Source: Lumbricus terrestris (taxonomy: Eukaryota > Annelida > Clitellata > Crassiclitellata > Lumbricidae). From it: DNA of 64,000 nt. Every line of letters starts with the position of its first letter. The stretch's first letter is position 1. The position numbers and the translations under genes were made by a program. This document shows, piece by piece, positions 45,802-56,404 of the stretch. The notes under the pieces were generated by a model. The model was not told the origin of the DNA, ran no database searches, and worked only from the letters and a program-made list of their open reading frames with translations. Where the stretch lies: the NCBI GenBank assembly GCA_949752735.1, contig OX457036.1, positions 15,949,433 to 16,013,432 on the forward strand. Direction: 5' to 3'.

Positions 45802-48640
45802 CTGACAACAGACTGTGTTCAATTATTAATGTGCGTGAGGGATACTGGAAGAGGCGAATATGTGTTTATTAAGTGAAAAATCTGCATGATATGTAAAGGC
45901 TCAACTTCGCTCAAGATGTATTATATAGTAAGTCATGCTAAAATATTTTGAAAATCAGGTCAGAAGACAATATCGCAATAAAACGATCAAGCTCGACGTG
46001 TAGGCTATAGGCTTCCTGAAGAGGCACACAAGATAGAAGTCAATATTATTATTAATGGCATAAATGATTCCTAGAAATTTCTATAGCATAATTATGTAAG
46101 CGAAGAACGCATGCCACCTGTTATAAGGACGCTGCGTGACACAAAAGATCATTAGCGTAGCCGTTCTCTTATAAATATCCAGGTTTTGGATTGGCACTCT
46201 GCCAGAAATCGAGTAGAGGCAGAGTTAATTGAGTCCACCCACTGCGGTTCGGGGTCATTGCATAATTACGTAACGCCGAAAATGACCGTTTTTGATCCAC
46301 CCACCCACCCTGTCAGGGCCTACTATCCCCCCCTGAGAGGTGGAAGCATCCCCCCCCTAACAGAAACTTTTTGTCTATATTGCAAGCGTCGAAGGCACGA
46401 AGCTGCGAGTGCCGAAGGCACGAAGCCCATAGCGACTAGGGGGTCTGAGGGAGCGTCGTGAGCTCCCCCAGCGGGGTCTGGGGCGGAGCCCCAGAAACCA
46501 ACGCATTTTTTGCTGTTGTCATCGACTAGAGCGCATGTTTTAGGCTCTTGTTTGCTAGCTGTTTATGAGCGATAAAGTCACGAAAATTTCACTTTTTTGG
46601 ATTTGCACGCTGTAATTGTACCTCTTAAAGCCGTCATCTTCATAAAATTGCAGGTGAATTAATGCTCAGTAACGTGGTTTAGGATATCATAAAATGTCGC
46701 CTCCCCAGGATTTAATTTTTTTTTATTTGCACAATATAATGGTAACATTCTAAAATTTCTCATTATGAGTTCGCAGTGCGTTAAACACTAGTAGTCATGT
46801 GAAGTTTGAAAAGGTCCAGCATTCAGCAAAATATCAATTTCTTTTGGTATATCAAATTGAGTAGTCTACTGTCAGTTGTACAATACTCAGCAACATCCAT
46901 TTTCTGATCCAGACAAATCCCATGGACATTTCCCAGGACCACTCCCCGTAATTTCCTCTCTGGATTCCAACAGAGCGTTTCAATAGGAAAATTCCCTCGA
47001 ACATTTCCCTCAAATGTAGGCTAAAAAGTGTAAGCAATTTGCATTTGTACAGACTTCAATAGTGCTTTAATGTTTGAGGGAGGAATTTATAAGCCATTTG
47101 CTTTACTTGATCTTGAACTTCAATTGTTGAGCAACCAAGCTTTTATTGCTTGATTAATGTTTACTTAAACAGACTAAAAACCTTTACTATAAACAAAAGT
47201 AGGCTACTAATTTACTCTTGCTTCTTTGCCTCCTATCACTAAAATTCATTCTTAAAATATCGTTCATTGGGTGTGCGGGGAGGAGTAGAACAGAGGGAGT
47301 CCAGAAGAAAATCTCTTATACCCATCTATCATTAGGGGGGGATTTCCCTCTGGCACAAGTTGAATTAGTCTACTTACTCCCCCATGTGGCAAGCCCTGAT
47401 GGGTGCGAATGTGATGGAAGCGCAAGGACAAATTTATGTGAGTGTTAAGCAAAAGTCAAATTAAATGAAGATTTACCCTGTGTTATTACGGGATTGTTCG
47501 GCGGATTTACCAGGAGGAAGTCCAGACAGATGGACTTTTTCCCAGGGGGGGAAACCTTCCCCCCCTGGCCCAAATTGGAAGCAGTCTGCTTCCATCCCCC
47601 CATGGCGTAGTAGGCCCTGCACCCTGTAACGCTTCGTAACGTTGCCCTTGACCCACCCACCCTCCCCAGCGTTACGTAACGATTGTTACAAAAAATCAGT
47701 TGAGATTTAGGTCTATTATTTACTAATGTGAGCGCGTAATTATAATTCATATTTTCATAGTGAATTTGATATAGCACAGTATGTGAATTATATATATAGG
47801 CTAATTTGACAGTAGACTATAGGCTTAAAATATACACAATGTTTCATTTATATAAACGACAGTGATTGTGAATGCAATTTTCTTAAATTATACCGCAAGA
47901 ATAATATAATTTTACACTGCTGAAAAGTTTCACGGACTAAATGGCTCATTGGCAATTATTAATCAAAATTAAGATGAACTAATTATTTGCTTAGTCTGGG
48001 CACTTCGATAATTATTAATAGAAATATTACCGCGTTTTGTTGAGCATTAATTTTAAATGTTTGAGATCGTGTCCACCAAGTAAAGCATGCTTCAAAGCGG
48101 CTCTTCGATGTCAGAAATTCACGAAGAATTAGGCCTACCACCTTGTTCCGTTAGTAAAGCTATCACAGATTCAAATATTTCTAAGAGCGGTTTCCGGTTT
48201 GCACAGTGGGAGAACAGAAGTGCATGTATAGGCTAACTCTGGGACTAATATCGAAAATTTCGATAATAGTCCCAGGGCTAACTGGCGTCTATTGATCCTA
48301 CCTCTAGATCTTATTCAGATAAATAGACCTACTTCCGTTAAATTTTAAATCAATGTCACGAAGTTTAAACTACGATCACATCGTGTGTAAGGTGTCATTC
48401 TATGGTAATTTAATATTCACTAATAACAATTTTCATGGCGTTACGTAACGCTCAGCTCCCCCCACCCACCCACCCACTGTAGCGGTTGAATGCTTCTTGC
48501 CAAACAAAACCTATTAAACAATGCTATGTATAATGATTAATGTAAGTAAGAATTAAGCTAGACAATATGTGGCGTATTGTAGATTATAATTAATATTACT
48601 TGTGGCATTAAGTTAGATAATAATAATAGCGCTACAACAA
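45802..48640. other. No gene; scattered TE relics
   Basis: 46250-46500 holds G/C-rich words (GCGGGGTCTGGGGCGGAGCC) typical of decayed MITEs. Paired TTACGTAACG and CCCACCCACCC words occur at 46269-46312, 47628-47680 and 48437-48478. The remainder is AT-rich unique DNA. Confidence 0.5.
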
Positions 48641-49340
48641 TTCTTGAACATGCGCTACAACAATTGACTAGACATTACTGAGCGGCGGAAAGCAGCGTTA
48701 ACGAAAGCAGACGGTAAACACGTTACCAGACGACAGTTAGTCATCGAAGGAGCTGAGCAAGGCGATGGACGGAAAGATATTTCGAGCGATGGCGTCTGTC
48801 GGCAATTACGGAGCCAATCGTTGGTAATTCGAATATCTGGAACTTGATTTATGGGTGTGGAAAGCGACACGTTGTCGACTTGTCCCACTATCGAACTTTG
48901 AGACGTTTGAAGCGAAGTTCCGAGGCGAAGCGAGTGAACTGTGCGAAGCAGTGTGACTCTTGGCGACGATTTGCGAATCGGTCGAACGTTGAAGTTGGGA
49001 TCGAACTCTGAAGCGATCCGTGGTGAAACATTTGCAGCAAGACGAGGAGGAAGAATCGGTTGAGCGACGGGTGAATTCCTATGCTCGACGAAATCCGAGG
49101 AAAAAGGAGAAACACGCTGGGTTACTGTTTCGAGCTACAGTACCCATCGACCAAGCAACAACCGAGGAAACTGGACTGACGGCAAGTGAGAAGATCGCGA
49201 CCTTCTTCAACTTTCCCTTCAACCCATTCCCTGCGGAAGTTGAAAAGCATTTCTACATCCACCAGAAAGGACGATGTGGAAAGATAAGAAATACACATAA
49301 TATTATTAATTTAAATAATACGCCACAAATAGGTAGATAA
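48641..49340. other. GC-richer segment of unknown nature
   Basis: About 48655-49280 has a composition unlike its AT-rich neighbours. It is open over 107 codons on the plus strand from 49020 (MVKHLQQDEEEESVERRVNS) and over 75 on the minus strand. It might be a decayed gag or an exon. No domain recognised. Confidence 0.35.
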
Positions 49341-49679
49341 GATTCTTTTTCTTGAATTGCATTTATTGACTGAAGTGTTATTTTATATTATATCTTTATA
49401 TGAATCACAGTCTCATTTGTTCTAGGTCGTAGGTTGCTATTATACCATTATTCGCCCAACAGCCTCTGAGCATAAAGTTCACCTTTCAATATTCTAGACT
49501 TAATAAATCCTGAATATAGGGGGTAGTGACACCCACGTAACGCTTCGTAACGTTTTCAATGACCCCACCCACCCTCGAGCGTTACGTAATTTTGCAATGA
49601 CCCCTTCCCTTTTATTCTTATTCCGAGGTTTGTGGTCTCTGAGTGCATGCGGGGTTTTATTTATTTATTTATTTATTTT
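49341..49679. other. No gene; TTACGTAACG motif pair
   Basis: At 49534-49600 CGTAACGCTTCGTAACG, CCCCACCCACCC and GCGTTACGTAA recur, as around 46.3, 47.6 and 48.4 kb, followed by (ATTT)n at 49655-49680. Confidence 0.5.
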
Positions 49680-49884
49680 ATAGCGCTTCTTCAAGCTCTC
49701 ACTACTCAGAGGCGCTCCCGACTACAGCGCGGACACTGTATCGGAGTTTCACGCCGAAGCGTCGGATCAATTGCGAGTGAAGGACTTGCTCAAAGTCCCT
49801 ACGCGGCTTGAGGTGGATTCGAACCTGCAACCTTCCGGCTGCAAGACAACGAACATACCATACCCAATACAGCACGGCGCCCCA
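49680..49884 (-). mobile_element. tRNA-derived SINE, copy 8
   Basis: Same family as 28098-28308; B box GGTTCGAATCC intact on the minus strand, A box mutated. Confidence 0.86.
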
Positions 49885-50183
49885 CGAGACATGCTCAACT
49901 TGTCCTTTATCCACAGCGTACTGTCTCTCTCTCTGTCTCTCTCTGTCTATGTCTCTCTCCCTCTATCTGTCTCTCTCTCCCTCTACTGTTCGGGACCTTG
50001 GTTTCACATTGGACCGGGAGCTGACGTTCTCGAAACATAAAAATCTACTTTGTCGTGATTCCTACTACCAACTACATCAGCTTAGGGTGGTATCTCGATC
50101 TCTGCAGACCTTTATTGCGGCTGCCGCTCTTGTCCATGCCTTTGTGATCTCTATTGTAGTACCCTCTACGTCGGGCTCCCTAC

Positions 50184-50351
50184 CAGTGGTGTAGTCCTAA
50201 AAAATGAAGTGGGGGGACGCCTGGAAATTGAAGTGGGGGGACGCCATGGAAATTGAAGTAGAAACTGTAGCAAAAAGTGCAATCTTGCAAGAATTTTGCA
50301 AAAAAGTGGGGGGACGGCGTCCCCCCGCGTCCCCGCCCCACTACACCACTG
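50184..50351. mobile_element. hAT-type MITE, CAGTGGTGTAGT ends, inside the LINE
   Basis: 168 bp, inverted ends CAGTGGTGTAGT / ACTACACCACTG, near-exact 8-bp duplication CTCCCTAC / CTCCTTAC (50176-50183, 50352-50359). The interior has GTGGGGGGACGCC repeats. Confidence 0.9.
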
Positions 50352-50793
50352 CTCCTTACGATCCGGATTGGGTGTCTTGACCGGGTTCTGCGCACAGCCG
50401 CACGTCTTGTTGGTCGCATTTCTAAATTCGATCAAGTCAGGGAGTACGTGCGAAATGTCCTCCACTGGCTTCCAATTACACAGCGGATCACTTATAGTGT
50501 TTCTGCACTAGTCTGGCGCTGCATGGAGGATCTTGCTCCCATATACCTACAGGAGCTCTGCTGTCCCACCTATGGTGTCCAGCGGCGGTCTGACCTCCGA
50601 TCAGCTGATCAAGCTGAACTCTTGGCCCCTCGTTCTCGAACTGCTATAATGCAGCGACGCTCTTTCTCAGTGGCTGGCCCTAAAACCTGGAATGGGCTCC
50701 CTGTTGCTCTCCGCCTGGTGCCTAGAGGTCACACCACTATGTTTCTTTCTCACTTTAAAAACTGCCTTATTTAACCGCTGTTGGACTGGGAGC

Positions 50794-51167
50794 CACGGCT
50801 GTACACGAGGGTATACGCGGGTATACAGCGTATACTCACCTCCGGGTAAAAACGGCATCGTATACTCACCTCCCGAACTCCCGAAAAGTAGGGTATACGC
50901 GGCTAAAAAGCAGGGTACACCGTACACGCTAGTAAATCAGGCGCACGCGGCGCTGTTTTGGGGTCGGATGACTAAAAAAAAGGTCGTCAGATATTTCGGA
51001 CGGGAAAATGGACGACGTTTTCCCAAGATTTTGGCCGGATGACTAAAAAAAAGGTCGTCAGATTTTTCGGACGGGGAAAATAGACGAAATTTTCCCGAGA
51101 TTAGGTCGTCGGAAAATTTTCTCCCGGTCAGCGTGTACTCACCTCAAAATTTACCGGTACAGCCCTG
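50794..51167. mobile_element. hAT-type MITE with CAGGGCTGTACCGG end, inside the LINE 3' end
   Basis: 374 bp; right end complement CAGGGCTGTACCGGTAAA, left end CACGGCTGTACACGAGGG, exact 8-bp duplication CTGGGAGC (50786-50793, 51168-51175). It contains two tandem copies of the shared module in reverse orientation (GGATGACTAAAAAAAAGGTC then GTCAG, near 50968 and 51038). Confidence 0.9.
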
Positions 51168-51224
51168 CTGGGAGCGCATCTGAGTAGTTTACCTTGAAGA
51201 TGCGCTATATAAAAAGTCAATAAC

Positions 51225-51412
51225 AATAACATTGACCTATGTTTTGGCGCTGTATTGAGAGTCTAGACCTTTGTACTTCACCAGCCGGGTCCACTCCGTC
51301 CAGCGTTTCTGCTTTCTACGCACAAGTCACGCAAAGCAAAGCTGATTGCTCCTCGCTCACGTACTGCCATTAAGCAACATCGCTCTTTTCCGTAGCTGAC
51401 CCATTGTTAGTG
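51225..51412 (+). pseudogene. LINE ORF fragment
   Basis: Words TTTTGGCGCTGTATTGAGAG and CGTACTGCCATTAAGCAACA align in order with the LINE ORF at 50505-50660. Decayed. Confidence 0.6.
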
Positions 51413-52297
51413 GCGCTATAAAATTTCTCAGATTTATTGTTATTGCTACATGCCCTATCTATCGGCCGAGGGCGGAAACGCAGCAGGCAACAGTCCCCGT
51501 GTCGGGCAGTAGTGGGATCGCGCCTGTGAATAGGCAGCGTTCTTGAAGCTAACAATGACGTAATAATAAGATTGTAATTCCTTCACCTTTGAAAATTAAA
51601 TCGGCGTTACTAGGCATACTGGCATGACAACTGTTTAATGACAATACATGTTGCGTCATCCAATAAGCGGATTACCGTTGACCTTCGCATGTTTCATAAG
51701 CCCGATGCCATCTTCAGCTAAGAAAAAAAATAATAGCAGACACCTTCAGGTGGCAGCACTGTCTTACAAAAATAAATCCCTAATTTGTCCTATTCCAAAT
51801 TAACGAATATGACACACTAACAGATACGCTTCTTCATTATAACATTCCGACATTTTAGAGTGGATGTGCAAGTATATACTCAAAGGTTATTAAAAGCCTT
51901 CAGGTCCGAAGTGAGTTTTCGTTTTACGCAGTCTGTACAACCGAAGCTGAGACTGCCATCCATGATGACCCTAGGAGTCGATGTTAGTGAATTTTTGTGT
52001 GCGATCTGTCAAATTATTTGGCCACATGGATACCAACTATGGCTGTGGGTCCGTAACATCCATCCTTCTTACTGTACGTAAACTTAAATTGCATGTATAC
52101 CAAACTCGAAGAACCTGTCAGCCAGCGAAATAATTAAATAAATTATAGACTATATAGTTACAGAGTGTAATGAAATAATGAAATATAGGCCTATATGAAC
52201 TAAGACAACATTATAATTGATTTGTTGTGTCAATTATTTAATTGACTAATTATTTATAATTGATTAATATGGCGAATTGCGATGGGCCATCAACCTG
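51413..52297. other. No gene recognised
   Basis: AT-rich with short frames. At 51875-51965 the minus strand is open from an ATG (MDGSLSFGCTDCVKRK) but no exon partner was found. Confidence 0.4.
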
Positions 52298-52612
52298 GAA
52301 TGGCCTCCACTTGATGCTCCGCTCCCTGTCTAAAAGCCCTCCTCGGGCAGTGCTCTGTCGTCTTAAGACACCTTTATTTGGCCGTGGTGAGGTTGGTAGC
52401 GCCTCTGAGTAATCCCATTGAAAAGGCTTATTTGGCTGTGCTGAGGTTGGGAGTGCCTCTGAGTAGTTCCGTTGAAAAGGCTTATTTGGCTGTGTTGAGG
52501 TTGGGAGCACCTCTGAGTAGTTCCGTTGAATAGGCTTATTTGGCCGTCCTAAGGTTGGGAGCGCCTCTGATAAGTCCCGTTGAAGAGGCGGTATATATTT
52601 ATACCAATTCAC
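52298..52612 (+). mobile_element. LINE 3' end with a 54-bp unit repeated four times
   Basis: Begins GGAATGGCCTCCACTTGATG (the WNG motif region of the LINE ORF). Then a 54-bp block containing TTATTTGGCTGTG and GGGAGTGCCTCTGAGTAG recurs four times at about 52374-52585, ending in GCGGTATATATTTATACC. Related to the 3' ends at 45.3 and 53.9 kb. Confidence 0.75.
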
Positions 52613-53231
52613 GAATTCACTTAATCAAGGATGTTCGTTAATCGCCGTAAACGTCTGCGATTAACGCGTTAGAATCTGTTGCGATCTAAATTTCTAATGT
52701 AATTGAAAGTTTTAATGAAACGAGTACCCAGTAGGCTAGCCCTGTAGGTCTATATACTCAACTGCAGGAGATGACTCAGTCGATGGACCAGATGTTCAAG
52801 ATGTGAAGCCATAACCAATACCGTTGCAAAATGAATTGCTCTGAGTTGCCGATCCCTCAACATTGTAGTCTAACATCGATCAGAATATTATTATGAGCTT
52901 GCATGAAGTCATACTCACCGATGCAGCTAGGCCTATATAGCCAGTCCTATTATGCGCTCCCTCCCGTGCTCGAATCTTTGGCCAGTTGTACCAACAGAAG
53001 AAGGACTGAGTTCATCATAATGATCAATGATACTATTTTTGTAGCTTTTGTAGCGTTAGACGACTGGTCAATATTAGGTACTCAGAGGTGACCGCATGCC
53101 ACATCGGCAAAAACTGGGATTTAAAGTAGTTAGTAGTTAGTGATTTGCTGTCAGTTATTTGCTGCATATATTCAGCGTGGAAGAACGATACTTTCTTAAG
53201 CCTGTGTCGAGCAGATCGCATCAGTTCGAAG
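52613..53231. other. No gene recognised
   Basis: Unique AT-rich sequence; short frames on both strands lack support. Confidence 0.45.
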
Positions 53232-53689
53232 CAGGGCCGGATTAACAAATGTGGGGGCCCTGTTCGGTAAAACTGTGGGGGCCCAACCCTTACAGAAGCA
53301 CGACAAAATGACTCACAAAACGTGTTATATTCAACGAATCAACATTCGTCTATTATTAATTCATTACTTATATTATTTTTAACATTATCAGCAGGTCTTT
53401 TAATAGTGTTAAACAACCGATATATCTTTTACGGCTTAAGAATACTTTAAAGTGATTCATGGTCAGTCATTCTCCAGACCAGCGCACAGCACTCGTACAA
53501 GCAAGCAGTGCAGAAGCGATTTTATGCCCCAAATAAATTCCTGGCTATGAAAATTTCGAGTAGACCTGCGGCTGAATAACGGCCAAGGCAAATGGTTCTT
53601 ACCAGGGCATTTGGCCTGATTTGCCCTGCTGTGCATGGCCCCCAAACTGTTTACAAACTAAAATATATTTTCGTGGATATGCTATAGTA

Positions 53690-54012
53690 GTAGAACCTGG
53701 CTCAAGCTCCATCCTGCCTAGATCTATGTGAACTTTCACCCCGGTGTATGTCTCTCTAGACAGCTGTTTACTGCGCTCATCTGCTCGTGGAGAATTCCTT
53801 GTTCCTTTTTCAAGTATTGTGACCATGCAAGACGAGCATTCTCGGTAGTGGGCACAGTTATCTGGAATAGCCTCCCCGTGGCTCTCTCGCTTCCCGTGAC
53901 TCTGCTGGCTCTTTCTTTCGCCTTCTCAACTTTTCTTTTTGACAACGCCTGCGTTGGGAGCGCCTTCGAGTAAACATCTGAAGGGGCTCTATATAAATTT
54001 ATGACATTGATT
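53690..54012 (+). mobile_element. LINE 3'-end fragment inside composite hAT copy 2
   Basis: Homologous to 45018-45372. Contains GGAATAGCCTCCCCGTGGCT (WNSLPVA-type motif region) and ends GGGGCTCTATATAAATTTAT with ATTG-like tail. Confidence 0.72.
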
Positions 54013-54101
54013 GAATTCGTAAAAATAGAGTGCGTACTGCATGTAGGCCTACTGAATGTAATTATCGCGCCATCTCGTATAATGCGTAGCACAGCACTAG
54101 A

Positions 54102-54265
54102 CAGTGGCGTAGCCAGGAATTTTTCATGGGGGGGGTTTTATGGCCGAAAACCTTGTTTTTTGCTATTTTTCTTACTTAAATGGAAAAATAACCTTAAAAA
54201 AACTTTTTCCCGGAGCCAATGGGGGGGGTTTTGACCCCCGAAACCCCCCCTTGCCTACGCCACTG
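54102..54265. mobile_element. hAT-type MITE, CAGTGGCGTAGCC family, nested
   Basis: 164 bp, ends CAGTGGCGTAGCC and GCCTACGCCACTG, exact 8-bp duplication GCACTAGA (54094-54101, 54266-54273). Inserted into composite hAT copy 2, so younger than it. Confidence 0.93.
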
Positions 54266-54899
54266 GCACTAGAGTTCCGACCAGGTGATGTATTAAGTGT
54301 TTAAATAAGCAATAAAACGTATAACTCTTACTAGCATTTCTGACTGATTTTAAGATCAATCTGCCTGGCAATGAAAACTGCAGAAAGGGCCCCCACAATT
54401 TTTAAATGAACAAAAAGTGTATAACTCTTAGACCTACTAGCATTTCTGACTGATTTTAAGATCAATCTGCCTGGCAATGAAAACTGCAATAAGGGCCCCC
54501 ACATGTTCAAAAGTTGCATTACCGGTATGCTAAAGTCACTAATTTTTGAATAATTTGACAATTTGTCATATATTTTGAACTCAGTTTACTATTATAATTA
54601 GCAATGATGAAAAAATTCCTATTGCGTGTGTGGGGGCCCCTAAAGTGTGGGGGCCCCTGTTCGGCCGAACATGTCGAACATGCCTTAATCCGGCCCTGGT
54701 TCGAAGGCGTGAGCTATAATAAATGATAAAGCGACAACGGTTAGGACGCACAATGCGAGAAATATGATGGTTCGTAATCGTAATCTTAATCTTCAAATTT
54801 CTAAATCGCTACTTGAAAGCCAAGGGCGGGGCACCGCCGCACCAGCCTATTCACGAGCGCTGATGGTTACTGTTGGATTGCTACCTTTTCAGCGGTGCG

Positions 54900-55742
54900 C
54901 GGACGATTGATCACCGGACGGTTGATCACCGGACGGTAGATCACCGGACGATTGATCACTGCGGACGTTTGATCATCGACCGATTGATGAACCTGACCAT
55001 TGATCACCGGACGGTTGATCACCGGACGGTAGATCACCGGACGATTGATCACTGCGGACGTTTGATCATCGACCGATTGATGAACCTGACCATTGATCAC
55101 CGGACGATTGATCATCGAGCGATTTATATAAAACGATATGACACTGACTCAACCTACCACATAATATATTTAATATGTAATGGAATTACACGAAGTGAAA
55201 TGTGAAAATATACTGAAACGATTGTAACGCGCTGCTAAAAAGGCAACTAATAAAAAATCATAGTTCTCTTATCGCGTTAAGAAACACCACACGCTCCTGT
55301 TTGTTCCATGTCGACACATTAGTAATGTCTTGTTACAAAACGCTTTATAATTATACTTCTATAGGTTTCAACAACAGGAACTGATGGTTTTGGGTAAAGC
55401 ATAAGACAAGCCAATGATGCTAATTTGACTTAACACTTTGATGGACTGCGATAGGTCTTTAACCGTAAAGAACAAAATACGTTTATTTGGAATGCGTACT
55501 TAATAATTGTGATGGGCTATTTCATGGATGTACATGATAAGAATTAAAAGAGCCCGACGATGTTTATCGTTGCTAGCGATAAACGCGACATTTCTCTTTC
55601 ATCCTTAGTTAATAAATTGCAAGGACCACTAGACCGGTGATCAATCGTCCGGTGATCAATCGTCTAGTGATCAATCGGTCGATGATCAAACGTCCGCAGT
55701 GATCAATCGTCCGGTGATCAACCGTCCGGTGATCAATCGTCC
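54900..55742. mobile_element. Foldback element with arms made of 15-bp units
   Basis: The left arm (54900-55115) is a tandem array of CGGACGATTGATCAC-type units organised in a 93-bp higher-order repeat present twice (54915-55007, 55008-55100). The right arm (about 55633-55742) is the same unit series in inverted order and orientation, including the unusual GCGGACGTTTGATCATC unit. About 520 bp of AT-rich unique sequence lies between. No transposase and no obvious target duplication. Frames through the arms are repeat artefacts. Confidence 0.8.
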
Positions 55743-56361
55743 TAGAACCCTTTTCCGCATTGTACCATGATTTGCATATATAGAAGGCAGCTAATTGTGA
55801 CGGGACGCATACCTACGCTGGACTTAAATGCGATTAGCTGTGATTAAAAACCTTTAAGCGCGTTTTAAAGCAATTAAAATTCGTAATCGAAACGCATCCT
55901 CATTATAATGAAGTAAAGAAGTGACTGCAGAATAAAAATAGCAGGTTATAACGAAATAAAGAAATGAATAATTTTGGACTAAAATGGCCGATTGTTCTGA
56001 AATAATTAAGTAAATGTAGAGCTAAACAATATAGGTCACAACGCCATTATCGTTCCGTAACGTATGCGTTTCGCTCGCAGAGAGTGCAGATGTAGAGGAA
56101 CTTAAAGAATAAATATTATATTCTACGCAACAAAAGTAACAAAACACGATTTTATTAAGTCTCATCTCAAATAATAATATTGTTATCAAATAGCTCTGAC
56201 ATTGCCAGATGATCATTACTAGGCCTACTACTATTTTAAACAGAAACAGGGTACCAGCGTAGCCGCAGGTCTGTTACACATGGTCAGCTGCCAGCAGATG
56301 GCCAGTGAACTGTGTTATTACGTCAAAGACTAATAAACTCTGAACCTCTGACTTCTCAGCG
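55743..56361. other. No gene recognised
   Basis: AT-rich intergenic DNA between the foldback and the split MITE. Confidence 0.5.
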
Positions 56362-56404
56362 CAGTGGCGTAGACAAGGGTGGTTTTACTTTTGGGGTTTA
56401 ACCC

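Larger units (their letters stand above)
49985..51222 (+). pseudogene. L2/CR1-like LINE, 3' part of RT ORF and 3' end, broken by two MITEs
   Basis: Plus-strand segments read VRDLGFTLDRELTFSKH, HWLPITQRITYSVSALVW and RSFSVAGPKTWNGLPVALRL, all typical of the C-terminal part of L2/CR1-clade ORF2 after the reverse transcriptase palm. The 3' end GGAGCGCATCTGAGTAG, GCGCTATATAAA and (AATAAC)n follows. MITEs at 50184-50351 and 50794-51167 interrupt it with 8-bp duplications. The 5' part is missing. Confidence 0.85.
53232..54698. mobile_element. Composite hAT element, CAGGGCCGGATTAA family, copy 2
   Basis: 1467 bp, inverted ends CAGGGCCGGATTAA / TTAATCCGGCCCTG and an exact 8-bp duplication GTTCGAAG (53224-53231, 54699-54706). 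It carries a LINE 3' end (53690-54012) homologous to that in copy 1, a nested MITE (54102-54265) and a tandemly repeated segment near the right end (about 54305-54500). No transposase. Confidence 0.93.

Noticed and set aside
52250..52612. 18-residue repeat protein on the minus strand
   Set aside because: Antisense of the fourfold LINE 3' end; unit length is a multiple of three.
54867..55205. Repeat proteins on both strands (VINRPVIYRP / IDHRTVDHRT)
   Set aside because: Both are read-throughs of the 15-bp foldback units.
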